Below, piece by piece: positions 1-9,615 of a stretch of 64,000 nt of DNA. The notes beneath the pieces were generated by a model. That model had not been told where the DNA came from. It ran no database searches and saw only the letters and a list, made by a program, of their open reading frames with translations. The position numbers and the translations under genes are program-made. This DNA comes from Streptomyces sp. NBC_01439 (lineage in GTDB: Bacteria; Actinomycetota; Actinomycetes; Streptomycetales; Streptomycetaceae). The stretch lies in the NCBI RefSeq assembly GCF_036227605.1, contig NZ_CP109487.1:1364001-1428000 (forward strand), given 5' to 3'. How positions within the stretch are numbered: position 1 is the stretch's first letter; each line of letters opens with the position of its first letter.

Positions 1-5
1 CCAAA

Positions 6-545
6 GTGTCCGAGGCTCAAGTCCCTTACGTCACAAGCGTGCTGGAGCTGATGGCACTGTTGCGCGCCGACCCCGACGACCAGGGCCTGCGGACCGCGGC
101 CCTGCTGCGCCGCTCGCGCCCCTTCGACAAAGAACTGCAGATCGCGGGCCTGGTGCACCGCCTCGGGCATTTGCTCCGTCTGAGTGACGGGACGGTTACC
201 GTCGGGGTGGCGGCGGAGTCGATCCGCCCCCTGCTGGGCGAGCGGGTGGCCCGGCTGGTACGGCTGCAGTCGCCGGACCGGGCCGCCGTCACGGACGACG
301 GACACCGCGACGGCGACGGTGACGGTGACGACACCGAGGCGGTCGCCACCCTGCGCCAGGCCCGGGACTCCGCCGGCGCGGCCGGCCTGGACGCGGGGGT
401 GCTGGAGGACTGGCAGCCGCTGCTGGAACTGGTCGCGGCCGGGTCCTGCCGGACCGCGGCCTCCGGGAACGCGCTCGACCCCCTCGGTCCGCCGAAGGGG
501 CCGAGGGGGTCGAGCGGGAGGAGCGGGCCGAACGGGGCCCGGTAG
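6..545 (+). CDS. HD-domain-like protein, probably degenerate
   Basis: A 179-aa protein with a GTG start at position 6; the true start may lie upstream of the window. Residues 40-90 resemble the small HD-domain (inositol-oxygenase-like) proteins of actinomycetes, with the helix AGLVHRLGHLL. Family members normally carry His-Asp here; this protein has His-Arg, so metal binding is probably lost. A short Asp/Gly-rich insert (about residues 98-110) follows. The last 25 residues are encoded by a strong inverted repeat at 472-516, so the natural C-terminus was probably near the DWQPLLELVAAG segment. It converges with the oxidoreductase that ends at 573. The function is unknown. Confidence 0.55.
   Translation: MSEAQVPYVTSVLELMALLRADPDDQGLRTAALLRRSRPFDKELQIAGLVHRLGHLLRLSDGTVTVGVAAESIRPLLGERVARLVRLQSPDRAAVTDDGHRDGDGDGDDTEAVATLRQARDSAGAAGLDAGVLEDWQPLLELVAAGSCRTAASGNALDPLGPPKGPRGSSGRSGPNGAR
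472..516. terminator. 16-bp perfect stem-loop between convergent genes
   Basis: Arms 472-487 and 501-516 are perfect reverse complements (CGCTCGACCCCCTCGG) with a 13-nt loop. It lies between two convergent genes and probably acts as a bidirectional terminator, although it sits inside the 3' end of the plus-strand reading frame. Confidence 0.6.
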
Positions 546-572
546 GACGGGGTCCAGAGCCGGGCTCCGGGG

Positions 573-2072
573 TTACCAGTTCGCCGGGGCGTAGTCCTTG
601 AGGAAGACGCCGAACAAGTCCTCGCCGGCCTCGCCGCGGACGATCGGGTCGTAGACCCGGGCCGCGCCGTCGACCAGGTCGAGCGGAGCGTGGAAGCCCT
701 CCTCGGCGAGCCGCAGCTTGTCGAAGTGCGGGCGCTCGTCGGTGATCCATCCGGTGTCGACCGAGGTCATCAGGATGCGGTCGGTCTGGAACATCTCCTG
801 GCCGCTGGTCCGCGTCACCATGTTCATCGCGGCCTTGGCGGCATTGGTGTTCGGGTGCCCCGCACCCTTGTAGCCGCGACTGAAGACACCCTCCATCGCC
901 GAGACGTTGACGATGTACGCCCGCCCCTTGGCCGCCTTCCGGGCAGCCTCCGCCATGGCCGGGCGCAGTGCGCTGATCAGGATGAACGGCGACGTGTAGT
1001 TGCACAGCTGGGTCTCGAGCAGCTCCACCGGGGAGATCTGGTCGATGGTCTGCACCCAGGTGTTGCTCTCGACGACGTCGGGCAGCAGACCGCCCGCGTC
1101 GATGGCGGTGCCGGCGAGGTGCCGCTCCAGGCTGGCGTTGCCCGCGACCAGGGCGAGGTCGGCGACCTTCTGCGCCTCCAGCCCGCTCACTCCGACGGGC
1201 AGCGCCGCCAGGCCGTCGACCGCACCGGAGTTGAAGGCGCCGATGACGTGGTGCGCGGGGAGCTCGCCGGCGGGTAGCGGGGCGGCCTCCCCCTCGACCA
1301 GCGCCGCGTAGGCGCTGGGCAGGCGGCGCACGGTCTGCGTCGCGTTGTTGATCAGGATGTCCAGCGGACCGGCCGCGGTCACCTGGTCGGCGAGGGCCAC
1401 GGACTGGGCGGGGTCGCGCAGGTCGATGCCGACGACCTCCAGGCGGTGCATCCAGTCCGCGGAGTCCTCCATCGCCTTGAAGCGGCGGATGGCGTCCTTG
1501 GGGAAGCGCGTGGTGATCGTGGTGTGGGCGCCGTCGCGCAGCAGCCGCAGCGCGATGTACATGCCGATCTTGGCCCGGCCGCCGGTGAGCAGCGCGCGCT
1601 TGCCGGTCAGGTCGGCGCGGGCCTCCCGCCTGGCCCGGTTCTCGGCGGCGCACTCCGGGCAGAGCTGGTGGTAGAAGTAGTCGACCTCGACGTACCGCGT
1701 CTTGCAGACGTAGCAGGAGCGCGGGCGCTGGAGTATCCCGGCGATCCGGCCGGCCTCCGTGACCGAGGAGGGCAAGATGCCCTCGGTCTCGTCGTCGATG
1801 CGCTCGGCGGAGCCCGTGGCGGTGGCCTCGGTGACGGCCTTGTCGTTGGCGGTCTTGGCGGCCCGGCGCTCCTGGCGGCGGCGCTGCTTGACCGTCCGGT
1901 AGAGGCCGGCGGTGGCGCGGCGTACGGTGATGGCGTCGGGATGGTCGACGTCGATCTTGTCGAGCTCGTCGAGCACGCTGAGGCAGAGGGCCAGCCGATC
2001 GGGGTCGATACCGGGCCCGTAGGCGGACCCGGAGTCGTGGCCGTAGTCCTGGCTGTCTTCGGTCACCGTCAT
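573..2072 (-). CDS. SDR-family oxidoreductase with N-terminal zinc-ribbon region
   Basis: A 499-aa protein; the start is the ATG at 2072 and the stop is TAA at 573. The N-terminal 160 residues are charged and contain two Cys pairs (CYVC and CPEC, about residues 118-140) that probably bind zinc. A short-chain dehydrogenase domain follows: TGGRAKIGMYIALRL is a variant of the glycine-rich nucleotide-binding loop, LINNAT is the NNAG-type motif, and the catalytic region holds NVSAMEG. The usual Tyr-x-x-x-Lys is not clear; GHPNTNAAKAAMN stands where YxxxK is expected (Asn in the Tyr position, Lys retained), so activity may be changed. The substrate is unknown. It shares an intergenic region with the divergent membrane protein at 2389. 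Confidence 0.75.
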   Translation of the reverse strand: MTVTEDSQDYGHDSGSAYGPGIDPDRLALCLSVLDELDKIDVDHPDAITVRRATAGLYRTVKQRRRQERRAAKTANDKAVTEATATGSAERIDDETEGILPSSVTEAGRIAGILQRPRSCYVCKTRYVEVDYFYHQLCPECAAENRARREARADLTGKRALLTGGRAKIGMYIALRLLRDGAHTTITTRFPKDAIRRFKAMEDSADWMHRLEVVGIDLRDPAQSVALADQVTAAGPLDILINNATQTVRRLPSAYAALVEGEAAPLPAGELPAHHVIGAFNSGAVDGLAALPVGVSGLEAQKVADLALVAGNASLERHLAGTAIDAGGLLPDVVESNTWVQTIDQISPVELLETQLCNYTSPFILISALRPAMAEAARKAAKGRAYIVNVSAMEGVFSRGYKGAGHPNTNAAKAAMNMVTRTSGQEMFQTDRILMTSVDTGWITDERPHFDKLRLAEEGFHAPLDLVDGAARVYDPIVRGEAGEDLFGVFLKDYAPANW

Positions 2073-2313
2073 TGCCGCTGCCGTTCCTTGATCACTCGTC
2101 CGCATCCGCCTGCTGCGGAAGTCCTCAAAAGGGCAACTGTACGGATCCCACACGCCCGGAGCCAAACCCGCTTCCGCCTCCCTCACCCACCGCGAGCGCG
2201 TCATCACCTTATGCGGCGAACTGGTGGGTGACGGGGCGCGGCGGAGGCCGGCTGGGGGTCGACGGGGGTGGCGGCGGGGGGTGGCTTTCCGCTGCCCGCG
2301 GGGCCACGCTGCG

Positions 2314-2337
2314 TACTCCCGTACTACGTCGGGAGTA
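2314..2337. promoter_or_regulatory. Perfect 8-bp inverted repeat, candidate operator
   Basis: TACTCCCG (2314-2321) and CGGGAGTA (2330-2337) flank an 8-nt spacer, in the 316-bp region between the divergent oxidoreductase and membrane-protein genes. The length and symmetry suit a dimeric regulator. Nothing else in 2073-2388 looks like a gene. Confidence 0.4.
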
Positions 2338-2388
2338 TGACTGATCACCATCTGTGGGCGGAGGAATAGCGCAGGTGGGTCGGGCATT

Positions 2389-4584
<2,196 letters not shown>

Positions 4585-4589
4585 TTAAC

Positions 4590-4608
4590 GTCACGATCAG
4601 AGCGTGAC
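4590..4608. promoter_or_regulatory. Inverted repeat in the wall hydrolase/gnd divergent region
   Basis: GTCACG (4590-4595) and CGTGAC (4603-4608) are separated by 7 nt, just upstream of the wall hydrolase. It resembles a dimeric operator, possibly Crp-like, but no regulator can be assigned. Confidence 0.3.
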
Positions 4609-4629
4609 AAGAGGCGCAACGGGGCGCAC

Positions 4630-4667
4630 GTCAAGGGAACTTGACTGTACGTCCATGAGTAAAAGAT
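4630..4667 (+). promoter_or_regulatory. Candidate gnd promoter with inverted repeat
   Basis: TTGACT (4641-4646) could be a -35 element with AAAGAT (4662-4667) as a poor -10 at a short 15-nt spacing. The -35 overlaps an inverted repeat, GTCAAG-GGAA-CTTGAC (4630-4645). This is by eye only. Confidence 0.3.
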
Positions 4668-4744
4668 CCACCGGGGTCCGTGTGCGGGTAGTTTCGGTGC
4701 TCCCCGCCCACCGAAGGCACACCGAAGCAAGCAGGAGCGCACCG

Positions 4745-6190
4745 ATGAGCACCAGCACAGCCCAGATCGGCGTCACCGGACTCGCTGTCATGGGCAGCAA
4801 CCTCGCCCGCAACTTCGCCCGCAACGGATTCACCGTGGCCGTCCACAACCGCACCGCGGCCAAGGCCACTGCGCTGGTGGAGGAGTTCGGGCACGAGGGC
4901 GCCTTCGTGGCGGCCGGGTCGGCGAAGGAGTTCGTCGACGCGCTGGAGCGCCCCCGGCGCATCGTCATCATGGTGAAGGCCGGGGAGCCGACCGATGCCG
5001 TGATCCGCGAGTTCGTCCCGCTGCTGGAGGAGGGCGACGTCATCATCGACGGCGGCAACGCGCACTTCGAGGACACCCGGCGCCGCGAGCGGGAGCTGCG
5101 CGAGCACGGGCTGCACTTCGTGGGTGTGGGCATCTCCGGCGGCGAGGAGGGCGCGCTGCTCGGCCCGAGCATCATGCCGGGCGGCTCGACGACGTCGTAC
5201 GCCTCCCTCGGACCGCTGCTGGAGAAGATCTCGGCGAAGGCCGCCGACGGCACGCCGTGCACCTCGCACGTGGGTCCCGACGGCGCCGGACACTTCGTCA
5301 AGATGGTGCACAACGGCATCGAGTACGCCGACATGCAGCTCATAGCCGAGGCCTACCACCTGCTGCGCGAGGTCGCGGGCTACTCCCCCGCGAAGATCGC
5401 GGAGACCTTCCGGGCGTGGAACCGGGGGCGCCTGGACTCGTACCTGATCGAGATCACGGCGGAGGTGCTCGCGCACACGGACCCCGCGAGCGGGCTCCCG
5501 TACGTCGACGTGGTGGCCGACGCAGCCGAGCAGAAGGGGACCGGCCGCTGGACCGTGCAGATCGCCCTCGACCTCGGGGTACCGGTGTCGGGAATCGCCG
5601 AGGCGGTCTTCGCCCGCGCGGTCTCGGGCCACGCGGACCTGCGCGGGGCCGCGCGGGGGCTTGCGGGCCCGACGGCTGCCGTGCTCGCCCCGGAGGCGGC
5701 GGAGGCCTTCGCCGCCGATGTGGAGCAGGCGCTGTACGCGTCGAAGATCGTCTCGTACACCCAGGGCTTCCACCAGATCCGGGCCGGCAGCGAGGAGTAC
5801 GGCTGGAACGTGGACCTGGGCGCCGTGGCCTCGCTGTGGCGCGGCGGCTGCATCATCCGGGCCGCGTTCCTGGACCGGATCCGGGCTGCGTACGACGCGC
5901 GGCCGCAGCTGCCGAGCCTGCTGGCGGACGCGCACTTCGCCGAGGAGATCGCGGCGGCCCAGGACGGCTGGCGGTCCGTCCTGGTGGCGGCGGTGCGCCA
6001 GGGCATCCCGGTTCCCGCCTTCGCGGCCTCACTGGCCTACTACGACGCGCTGCGCGCGGAGCGGCTGCCCGCGGCCCTCACCCAGGGGCAGCGGGACTTC
6101 TTCGGAGCGCACACCTACCGGCGGACCGACCGCGAGGGCTCGTTCCACACCCACTGGAGCGGCGACCGCTCCGAAACCCGCACGTCGTAG
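4745..6190 (+). CDS. gnd: 6-phosphogluconate dehydrogenase, decarboxylating
   Basis: 481 aa from ATG 4745, with AGGAG at 4733-4737; upstream in-frame codons are ignored because the family begins at the nucleotide-binding fold. GVTGLAVMGSNLARN (about residues 8-22) is the NADP-binding loop, HNRTAAKA follows, and the substrate signature GISGGEEGALLGPSIMPGG and the catalytic Lys/Asn segment HFVKMVHNGIEY are present. The C-terminal domain is complete (AQRDFFGAH-type ending GQRDFFGAHTYRRTD). It converts 6-phosphogluconate to ribulose 5-phosphate, CO2 and NADPH in the cytosolic pentose phosphate pathway. Length is normal for the family. Confidence 0.95.
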   Translation: MSTSTAQIGVTGLAVMGSNLARNFARNGFTVAVHNRTAAKATALVEEFGHEGAFVAAGSAKEFVDALERPRRIVIMVKAGEPTDAVIREFVPLLEEGDVIIDGGNAHFEDTRRRERELREHGLHFVGVGISGGEEGALLGPSIMPGGSTTSYASLGPLLEKISAKAADGTPCTSHVGPDGAGHFVKMVHNGIEYADMQLIAEAYHLLREVAGYSPAKIAETFRAWNRGRLDSYLIEITAEVLAHTDPASGLPYVDVVADAAEQKGTGRWTVQIALDLGVPVSGIAEAVFARAVSGHADLRGAARGLAGPTAAVLAPEAAEAFAADVEQALYASKIVSYTQGFHQIRAGSEEYGWNVDLGAVASLWRGGCIIRAAFLDRIRAAYDARPQLPSLLADAHFAEEIAAAQDGWRSVLVAAVRQGIPVPAFAASLAYYDALRAERLPAALTQGQRDFFGAHTYRRTDREGSFHTHWSGDRSETRTS

Positions 6191-6207
6191 ACCTGCCGGA
6201 GCACCCC

Positions 6208-6387
6208 CTAGCTCAGGGGCCCGGGCTGAGGGATCGGCGCGGGCCCCGGCGGCGCGGGGACCGGGTCCGGCTCGGGTACCGGGGCCGGCACGGGCGGCAC
6301 GGGCCGGGGAATGGGCTCGGGGTCGGGGAAGGGGCCCGGCCCCGGGACGGGCGGCTGCGTTTCTTCTACATCTCGCTTTCGCACCAT
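6208..6387 (-). CDS. Small proline-rich protein
   Basis: 59 aa from ATG 6387, chosen because GGAAGG lies 8 nt upstream; GTG 6396 would add three residues. It begins MVRKRDVEETQPP and then consists almost entirely of Pro-Gly/Pro-Val/Pro-Glu repeats, with no membrane segment and no Cys. The ribosome site and clean start support a real gene, but the low-complexity composition is a warning. It converges with gnd. The function is unknown. Confidence 0.45.
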   Translation of the reverse strand: MVRKRDVEETQPPVPGPGPFPDPEPIPRPVPPVPAPVPEPDPVPAPPGPAPIPQPGPLS

Positions 6388-6426
6388 ACGGCCCACCTTC
6401 CCGCGATTGCGGCCTCTATGCCTGGC

Positions 6427-7068
6427 CTACCCGGCCGAGCGCATCGCCGGGCCCGCGGCCAGGCCCGCAGCCAGGCCCGGAGCCGGGCTGGAGAGCACCG
6501 GGACCGGGCCCGTGGCCAGGTCCGCGGCCCCGGCCATGGACGCCTGGGCCAACACGATGACGTCCGCGCCGGTGACGGAGTCGGCGGCCGCGGCGACGCG
6601 GGCGAGGTAGCCGGCGGTGTCCCCGGCCTCGAAGCGGTCCCAGGCACCGGCGACCAGGTGCGCGTCGATCGACACGGGCCGTTCACCGGCCTCCTCGGCC
6701 AGCAGTGCGCAGGTCGGGGCGAGGGTGGACGCCAGGGCGGCCAGCACGGCGATCCGCGCCCCCGCCCGCACCGCGGCGGCCGCCATCGGCCGGTCCACCC
6801 GGAGCACCGGCACGCCGAACGCCGGAGCCAGCCGCTCGGCGGTCGCCCCGATGGTCGAGCGGGTGACCAGCACGGGCGGCCCCGCTTGCGGGAGCAGCAG
6901 CTCCCGCAGGGCCGGAGCCACCGACTCCGCCCCTTCGGCACGGGCCCGGTCCAGCAGCTCCGGTACCACCAGGTGCCGTAGTACGGCACCTGGATGGTTC
7001 CGGTCGCGCAGGGCGTCGAAGACCGGGACGTGCACGGGCGAGGTGTGCAGCAGGAGCAGATCGGTCAC
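6427..7068 (-). CDS. Asp/Glu racemase-like protein lacking catalytic cysteines
   Basis: 213 aa. It has the two-lobe Asp/Glu/hydantoin-racemase layout, with LVTRSTIGATAERL in place of the first Cys-Ser/Thr motif (about residues 68-81) and VIVLAQASMAGAAD in place of the second Cys motif. Both catalytic cysteines of true racemases are missing (Arg and Gln occupy the sites), so racemase activity is unlikely. The start ATG at 7066-7068 overlaps the stop of the upstream acetyltransferase by 4 nt, so the two are translationally coupled. Confidence 0.65.
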   Translation of the reverse strand: MTDLLLLHTSPVHVPVFDALRDRNHPGAVLRHLVVPELLDRARAEGAESVAPALRELLLPQAGPPVLVTRSTIGATAERLAPAFGVPVLRVDRPMAAAAVRAGARIAVLAALASTLAPTCALLAEEAGERPVSIDAHLVAGAWDRFEAGDTAGYLARVAAAADSVTGADVIVLAQASMAGAADLATGPVPVLSSPAPGLAAGLAAGPAMRSAG

Positions 7069-7406
7069 CCGAGGTCGGGGGCCGCGGCGAGCTGCGCCTT
7101 GGCCGCCAGTACGACCTCGGCGGCCGGCTCGGGCGCCTCGTCGGGATGTTTGGCGGCCCAGCTCGCCGCGTACGGGCAGAGCGGTACCACGGGCACCCCG
7201 TCGGCGGCGGCGATCCCGTAGAAGGTCTTCACCAGCCCGCCCGCGATGCCGCGGCCCTCGTGCCCCTGCTCGACGACGGTGTGCACCGCGACCAGGGCGT
7301 GGGGCGCATCGGCGAGCACGAAGTACGCGATGTGGCCGACCACCGCCCCGTCCTCGACGGCGAGCAGCCGTCCGGCCTCACGGTCGTCCTGGAACTCGAT
7401 CGCCAT
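7065..7406 (-). CDS. GNAT-family N-acetyltransferase
   Basis: 113 aa, a compact GNAT. It has beta strands VEDGAVVGHIAYFVL and LVAVHTVVEQGHEGRGIAGGLVKTF, the latter holding the acetyl-CoA pyrophosphate loop (Q-G-H-E-G-R-G-I-A). The C-terminal half (VVPLCPYAASWAAKHPDE) matches the small single-domain YjdJ-type family: ALCPY plus W...HPE. The substrate is unknown. It overlaps the downstream racemase-like gene by ATGA and lies 15 nt after the panD stop, so panD, this gene and the racemase-like gene probably form one transcript. Confidence 0.85.
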   Translation of the reverse strand: MAIEFQDDREAGRLLAVEDGAVVGHIAYFVLADAPHALVAVHTVVEQGHEGRGIAGGLVKTFYGIAAADGVPVVPLCPYAASWAAKHPDEAPEPAAEVVLAAKAQLAAAPDLG

Positions 7407-7421
7407 GATCCCCGACCCCGC

Positions 7422-7841
7422 TCAGACGGCCACGGCGTGCGGGCTGCGTCGCTGGTCCGTACCCGGCACCGGAGCGGAAGGATCCGTGCCGAGCTCGACG
7501 ATCCGGTTGTCACCGTCCACGTGCACGACACGGGGCTCGAACACCCGCGCCTCGGCATCCTCGACCTGCGCGTAGCTGATGAGGATGACCAGGTCCCCGG
7601 GGTGCACCAGGTGCGCCGCGGCGCCGTTGATCCCGATCACCCCGGACCCGCGCTCCCCCTCGATGACGTAGGTCTCCAGCCGCGCCCCGTTGGTGATGTC
7701 AACGATGTGGACGAGCTCCCCGGGCAGCAGATCGGCCGCGTCCAGCAGATCGGCGTCGACGGTCACGGAGCCTACGTAGTGCAGGTCGGCCTGGGTGACG
7801 GTAGCCCGGTGGATCTTGGACTTGAACATGGTGCGCATCAT
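7422..7841 (-). CDS. panD: Aspartate 1-decarboxylase
   Basis: 139 aa from ATG 7841, chosen because AGGAG lies 7 nt upstream and because this start puts the self-processing Gly24-Ser25 bond ([13 protein letters not shown]) in the same place as in characterised PanD. Ser25 becomes the pyruvoyl cofactor after cleavage. [27 protein letters not shown] core residues are present, including the family's Asn in INGAAA. The cytosolic enzyme converts L-aspartate to beta-alanine for pantothenate and CoA. The C-terminus is about 15 residues longer than in E. coli, which is common in actinomycetes. Confidence 0.95.
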   Translation of the reverse strand: MMRTMFKSKIHRATVTQADLHYVGSVTVDADLLDAADLLPGELVHIVDITNGARLETYVIEGERGSGVIGINGAAAHLVHPGDLVILISYAQVEDAEARVFEPRVVHVDGDNRIVELGTDPSAPVPGTDQRRSPHAVAV

Positions 7842-7926
7842 CGAGGTACTCCTGGATCTATGCTCCCTGCCTGCGTTTTTGCAGGTCAAGTGCGGTTTCC
7901 CTACCCTACAACGAGTCGCAAGTTCG

Positions 7927-7998
7927 GTCAGCTTTCCCCATGTTTTTGAGGACTGATGCTGACCAATTGCTGACTTTTCTGACTCACCGTCAGCTGAC
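7927..7998. repeat. Cluster of GCTGAC/GTCAGC repeats
   Basis: GCTGAC at 7958, 7969 and 7993, TCTGAC at 7978, and inverted GTCAGC at 7927 and 7989 all fall within 72 bp. Such short, closely spaced words beside integrase and HTH genes suggest arm-type or operator binding sites; this is an inference. Confidence 0.4.
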
Positions 7999-8254
7999 TT
8001 CGGAGGGGTTGAGAAGCCTCACCCACTCCCCCGCCGCGACGACGACGCCAGCCTACGCAACGACCCTCGGCAGCCACTAGGACCACCTTCACTGTGACCG
8101 GAGCCACGCGAGCAGGTCGCCAGTCAGCACGCGCCGGGGGCCACCTGGCGGCGGCCCCCAGTTCTGAGAAGCGCAGTACCCCCACCCGGATGACGCTGCC
8201 CTCGAATCGCCACAGCAATCACTGGACCCGAACGGCGGAGCAAGGTAACGGCAG

Positions 8255-8279
8255 ATCCCCGGTTAGCCAAACCGGGGAT
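8255..8279. promoter_or_regulatory. 10-bp perfect hairpin upstream of HTH gene
   Basis: ATCCCCGGTT (8255-8264) and AACCGGGGAT (8270-8279) flank a 5-nt loop. There is no T tract, and no transcribed gene ends here, so an operator or leader structure for the gene at 8409 is more likely than a terminator. Confidence 0.35.
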
Positions 8280-8408
8280 TCTCGTGACCATTGCTGTAGT
8301 CCGCACGACGACAGGGCGCCCACTGGGTGCACCTAACCCTGCCGCCGCCTGCCGGACCGCAGGCCGATCCGTTCCGGATCGGCGTAGCCGCCAAACCGAA
8401 GGAGATCC

Positions 8409-8666
8409 TTGCCCATAGATCCGCAGACGCCCCTCGGTAGAACAAACACCGCAGCAGTCGGACCTCACGGGCGGCGCGCCGTCGAGCCCGTGCTCATGAA
8501 CACGTCCGAGGTGGCAACCATGCTGAATATGTCCACAAGCTGGGTGTACAAGGAGGCCGCCAAGCTCGGCCTGAAGGGTTACAAGCTCGGCCGAGGCAGG
8601 AACGCGAAGGTCCTCTACAAGAAGACCGAGGTCTTCAAGTGGCTGGAGCAGCAAAAGATCCATTAG
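8409..8666 (+). CDS. AlpA/excisionase-type helix-turn-helix protein
   Basis: 85 aa. The start is a TTG at 8409, chosen because AAGGAGAT lies just upstream; the ATG at 8496 would give a shorter form. Residues 30-80 form a winged HTH of the MerR/AlpA/Xis type: LMNTSEVATMLNMSTSWVYKEAAKLGLKGYKLG..., then the basic wing GRNAKVLYKKTEVFKWLEQQ. Such proteins act as excisionases or small regulators. An integrase lies 1 kb away on the other strand, which supports an integrative-element origin. The kinase-like gene follows after 74 nt and may be cotranscribed. Confidence 0.75.
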   Translation: MPIDPQTPLGRTNTAAVGPHGRRAVEPVLMNTSEVATMLNMSTSWVYKEAAKLGLKGYKLGRGRNAKVLYKKTEVFKWLEQQKIH

Positions 8667-8740
8667 CGCCGATCGCCAGCCAGACATCGCGTCAACCGAT
8701 ATCGCTGCGGACCTGCAGGCAAACTGACAGCATTCCGGAA

Positions 8741-9562
8741 ATGAAGACGCACCCGTTCGAGGACGTTACTCACGTCCCGGCGCTCGAGCCTCTGCTGGCC
8801 CGGCTGGGCACCGTGTTCCAGCGGTTCGACGATCAAGACTCCGGCTGCACGTCCTACGGATTACTGGCATCGGGACAGCGCTGGTTCGTGAAGACCGCGT
8901 CGGCACCCGCAGCCGTCCCGTCATTGGACAGGGCGATGGCCGTTCACAGTGCCATCTCACATCCGTGCATCGTGGCTTTGGCGCACTCCTTCACGACGGA
9001 CATCGGCCCGGTGCTCGTCTATCCGTGGACGAGCGGTGAGGTTCTCTACCACCCGACCCGGTCGCACCACGGCGGACGCGCCGCTCCCGGCAGTCCCATG
9101 GCACGGTTCAGGGCCCAGCCGCTCACCCAAATCAATATCGCCCTGGACACGCTGCTCAACGCCCATCTGGCTGTCGAAGATGCTGGATATGTAGCCGTGG
9201 ATTTGTACGACGGCTGCATGCTCTACGACTTCGATCAGCAACGCATGATGCTCTGTGATCTGGACGAGTACCGCCCCGGACCCTTCACCCTGGAGGCCGA
9301 CCGGCTCCCCGGCTCCAGCCGCTACATGGCACCCGAGGAGTTCGTCCGCGGCTCGCTCATCGACATCCGCACCACGGTCTTCAACCTGGGCAGGGCACTG
9401 CGTCTCCTCCTCGACGCCGGCGACGAGGAGACGCAGTGGCGCGGAACCCCCGCTCAGCTGGCGGTCATCATGCAGGCGACGGCACCTGAGCCGGAGAATC
9501 GGCTGCCGTCCGTGGGCGCCCTCGCCGCTGCCTGGCAGACAGCAGGAGAACAAACTGGCTGA
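8741..9562 (+). CDS. Divergent protein-kinase-like protein
   Basis: 273 aa from ATG 8741; the upstream extension is poor in typical codons. It keeps the outline of a kinase fold: WFVKTAS with a candidate ATP-binding Lys, a hinge near VLVYPWTSGEVLY, VAVDLYDGCMLYDF in place of HRDxKxxN, and MMLCDLDEYRPG in place of the DFG segment. GSSRYMAPEEF is a clear activation-segment match to the APE motif. Catalytic Asp candidates remain, but the glycine-rich loop is not recognisable. It may be an atypical Ser/Thr kinase or a pseudokinase. It lies between the HTH gene and the convergent integrase. Confidence 0.6.
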   Translation: MKTHPFEDVTHVPALEPLLARLGTVFQRFDDQDSGCTSYGLLASGQRWFVKTASAPAAVPSLDRAMAVHSAISHPCIVALAHSFTTDIGPVLVYPWTSGEVLYHPTRSHHGGRAAPGSPMARFRAQPLTQINIALDTLLNAHLAVEDAGYVAVDLYDGCMLYDFDQQRMMLCDLDEYRPGPFTLEADRLPGSSRYMAPEEFVRGSLIDIRTTVFNLGRALRLLLDAGDEETQWRGTPAQLAVIMQATAPEPENRLPSVGALAAAWQTAGEQTG

Positions 9563-9615
9563 CGCGGCGGCGCCCACGCATCACTGCCTCGGACAGGCCA
9601 CTGCTCCCCGCCTGA

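Larger units (their letters stand above)
7842..8408. other. 567-bp intergenic region between panD and the HTH gene
   Basis: No convincing gene. It holds the panD leader (a small hairpin CCTGC-N-GCAGG near 7868-7884), a cluster of GCTGAC/GTCAGC words (7927-7998) and a 10-bp hairpin (8255-8279). No tRNA fold was seen. Confidence 0.6.

Noticed and set aside
8124..8687. Minus-strand frame of 187 codons over the HTH gene and its leader
   Set aside because: It overlaps a gene with a strong ribosome site and an HTH motif, and crosses the 8255 hairpin; no protein features.
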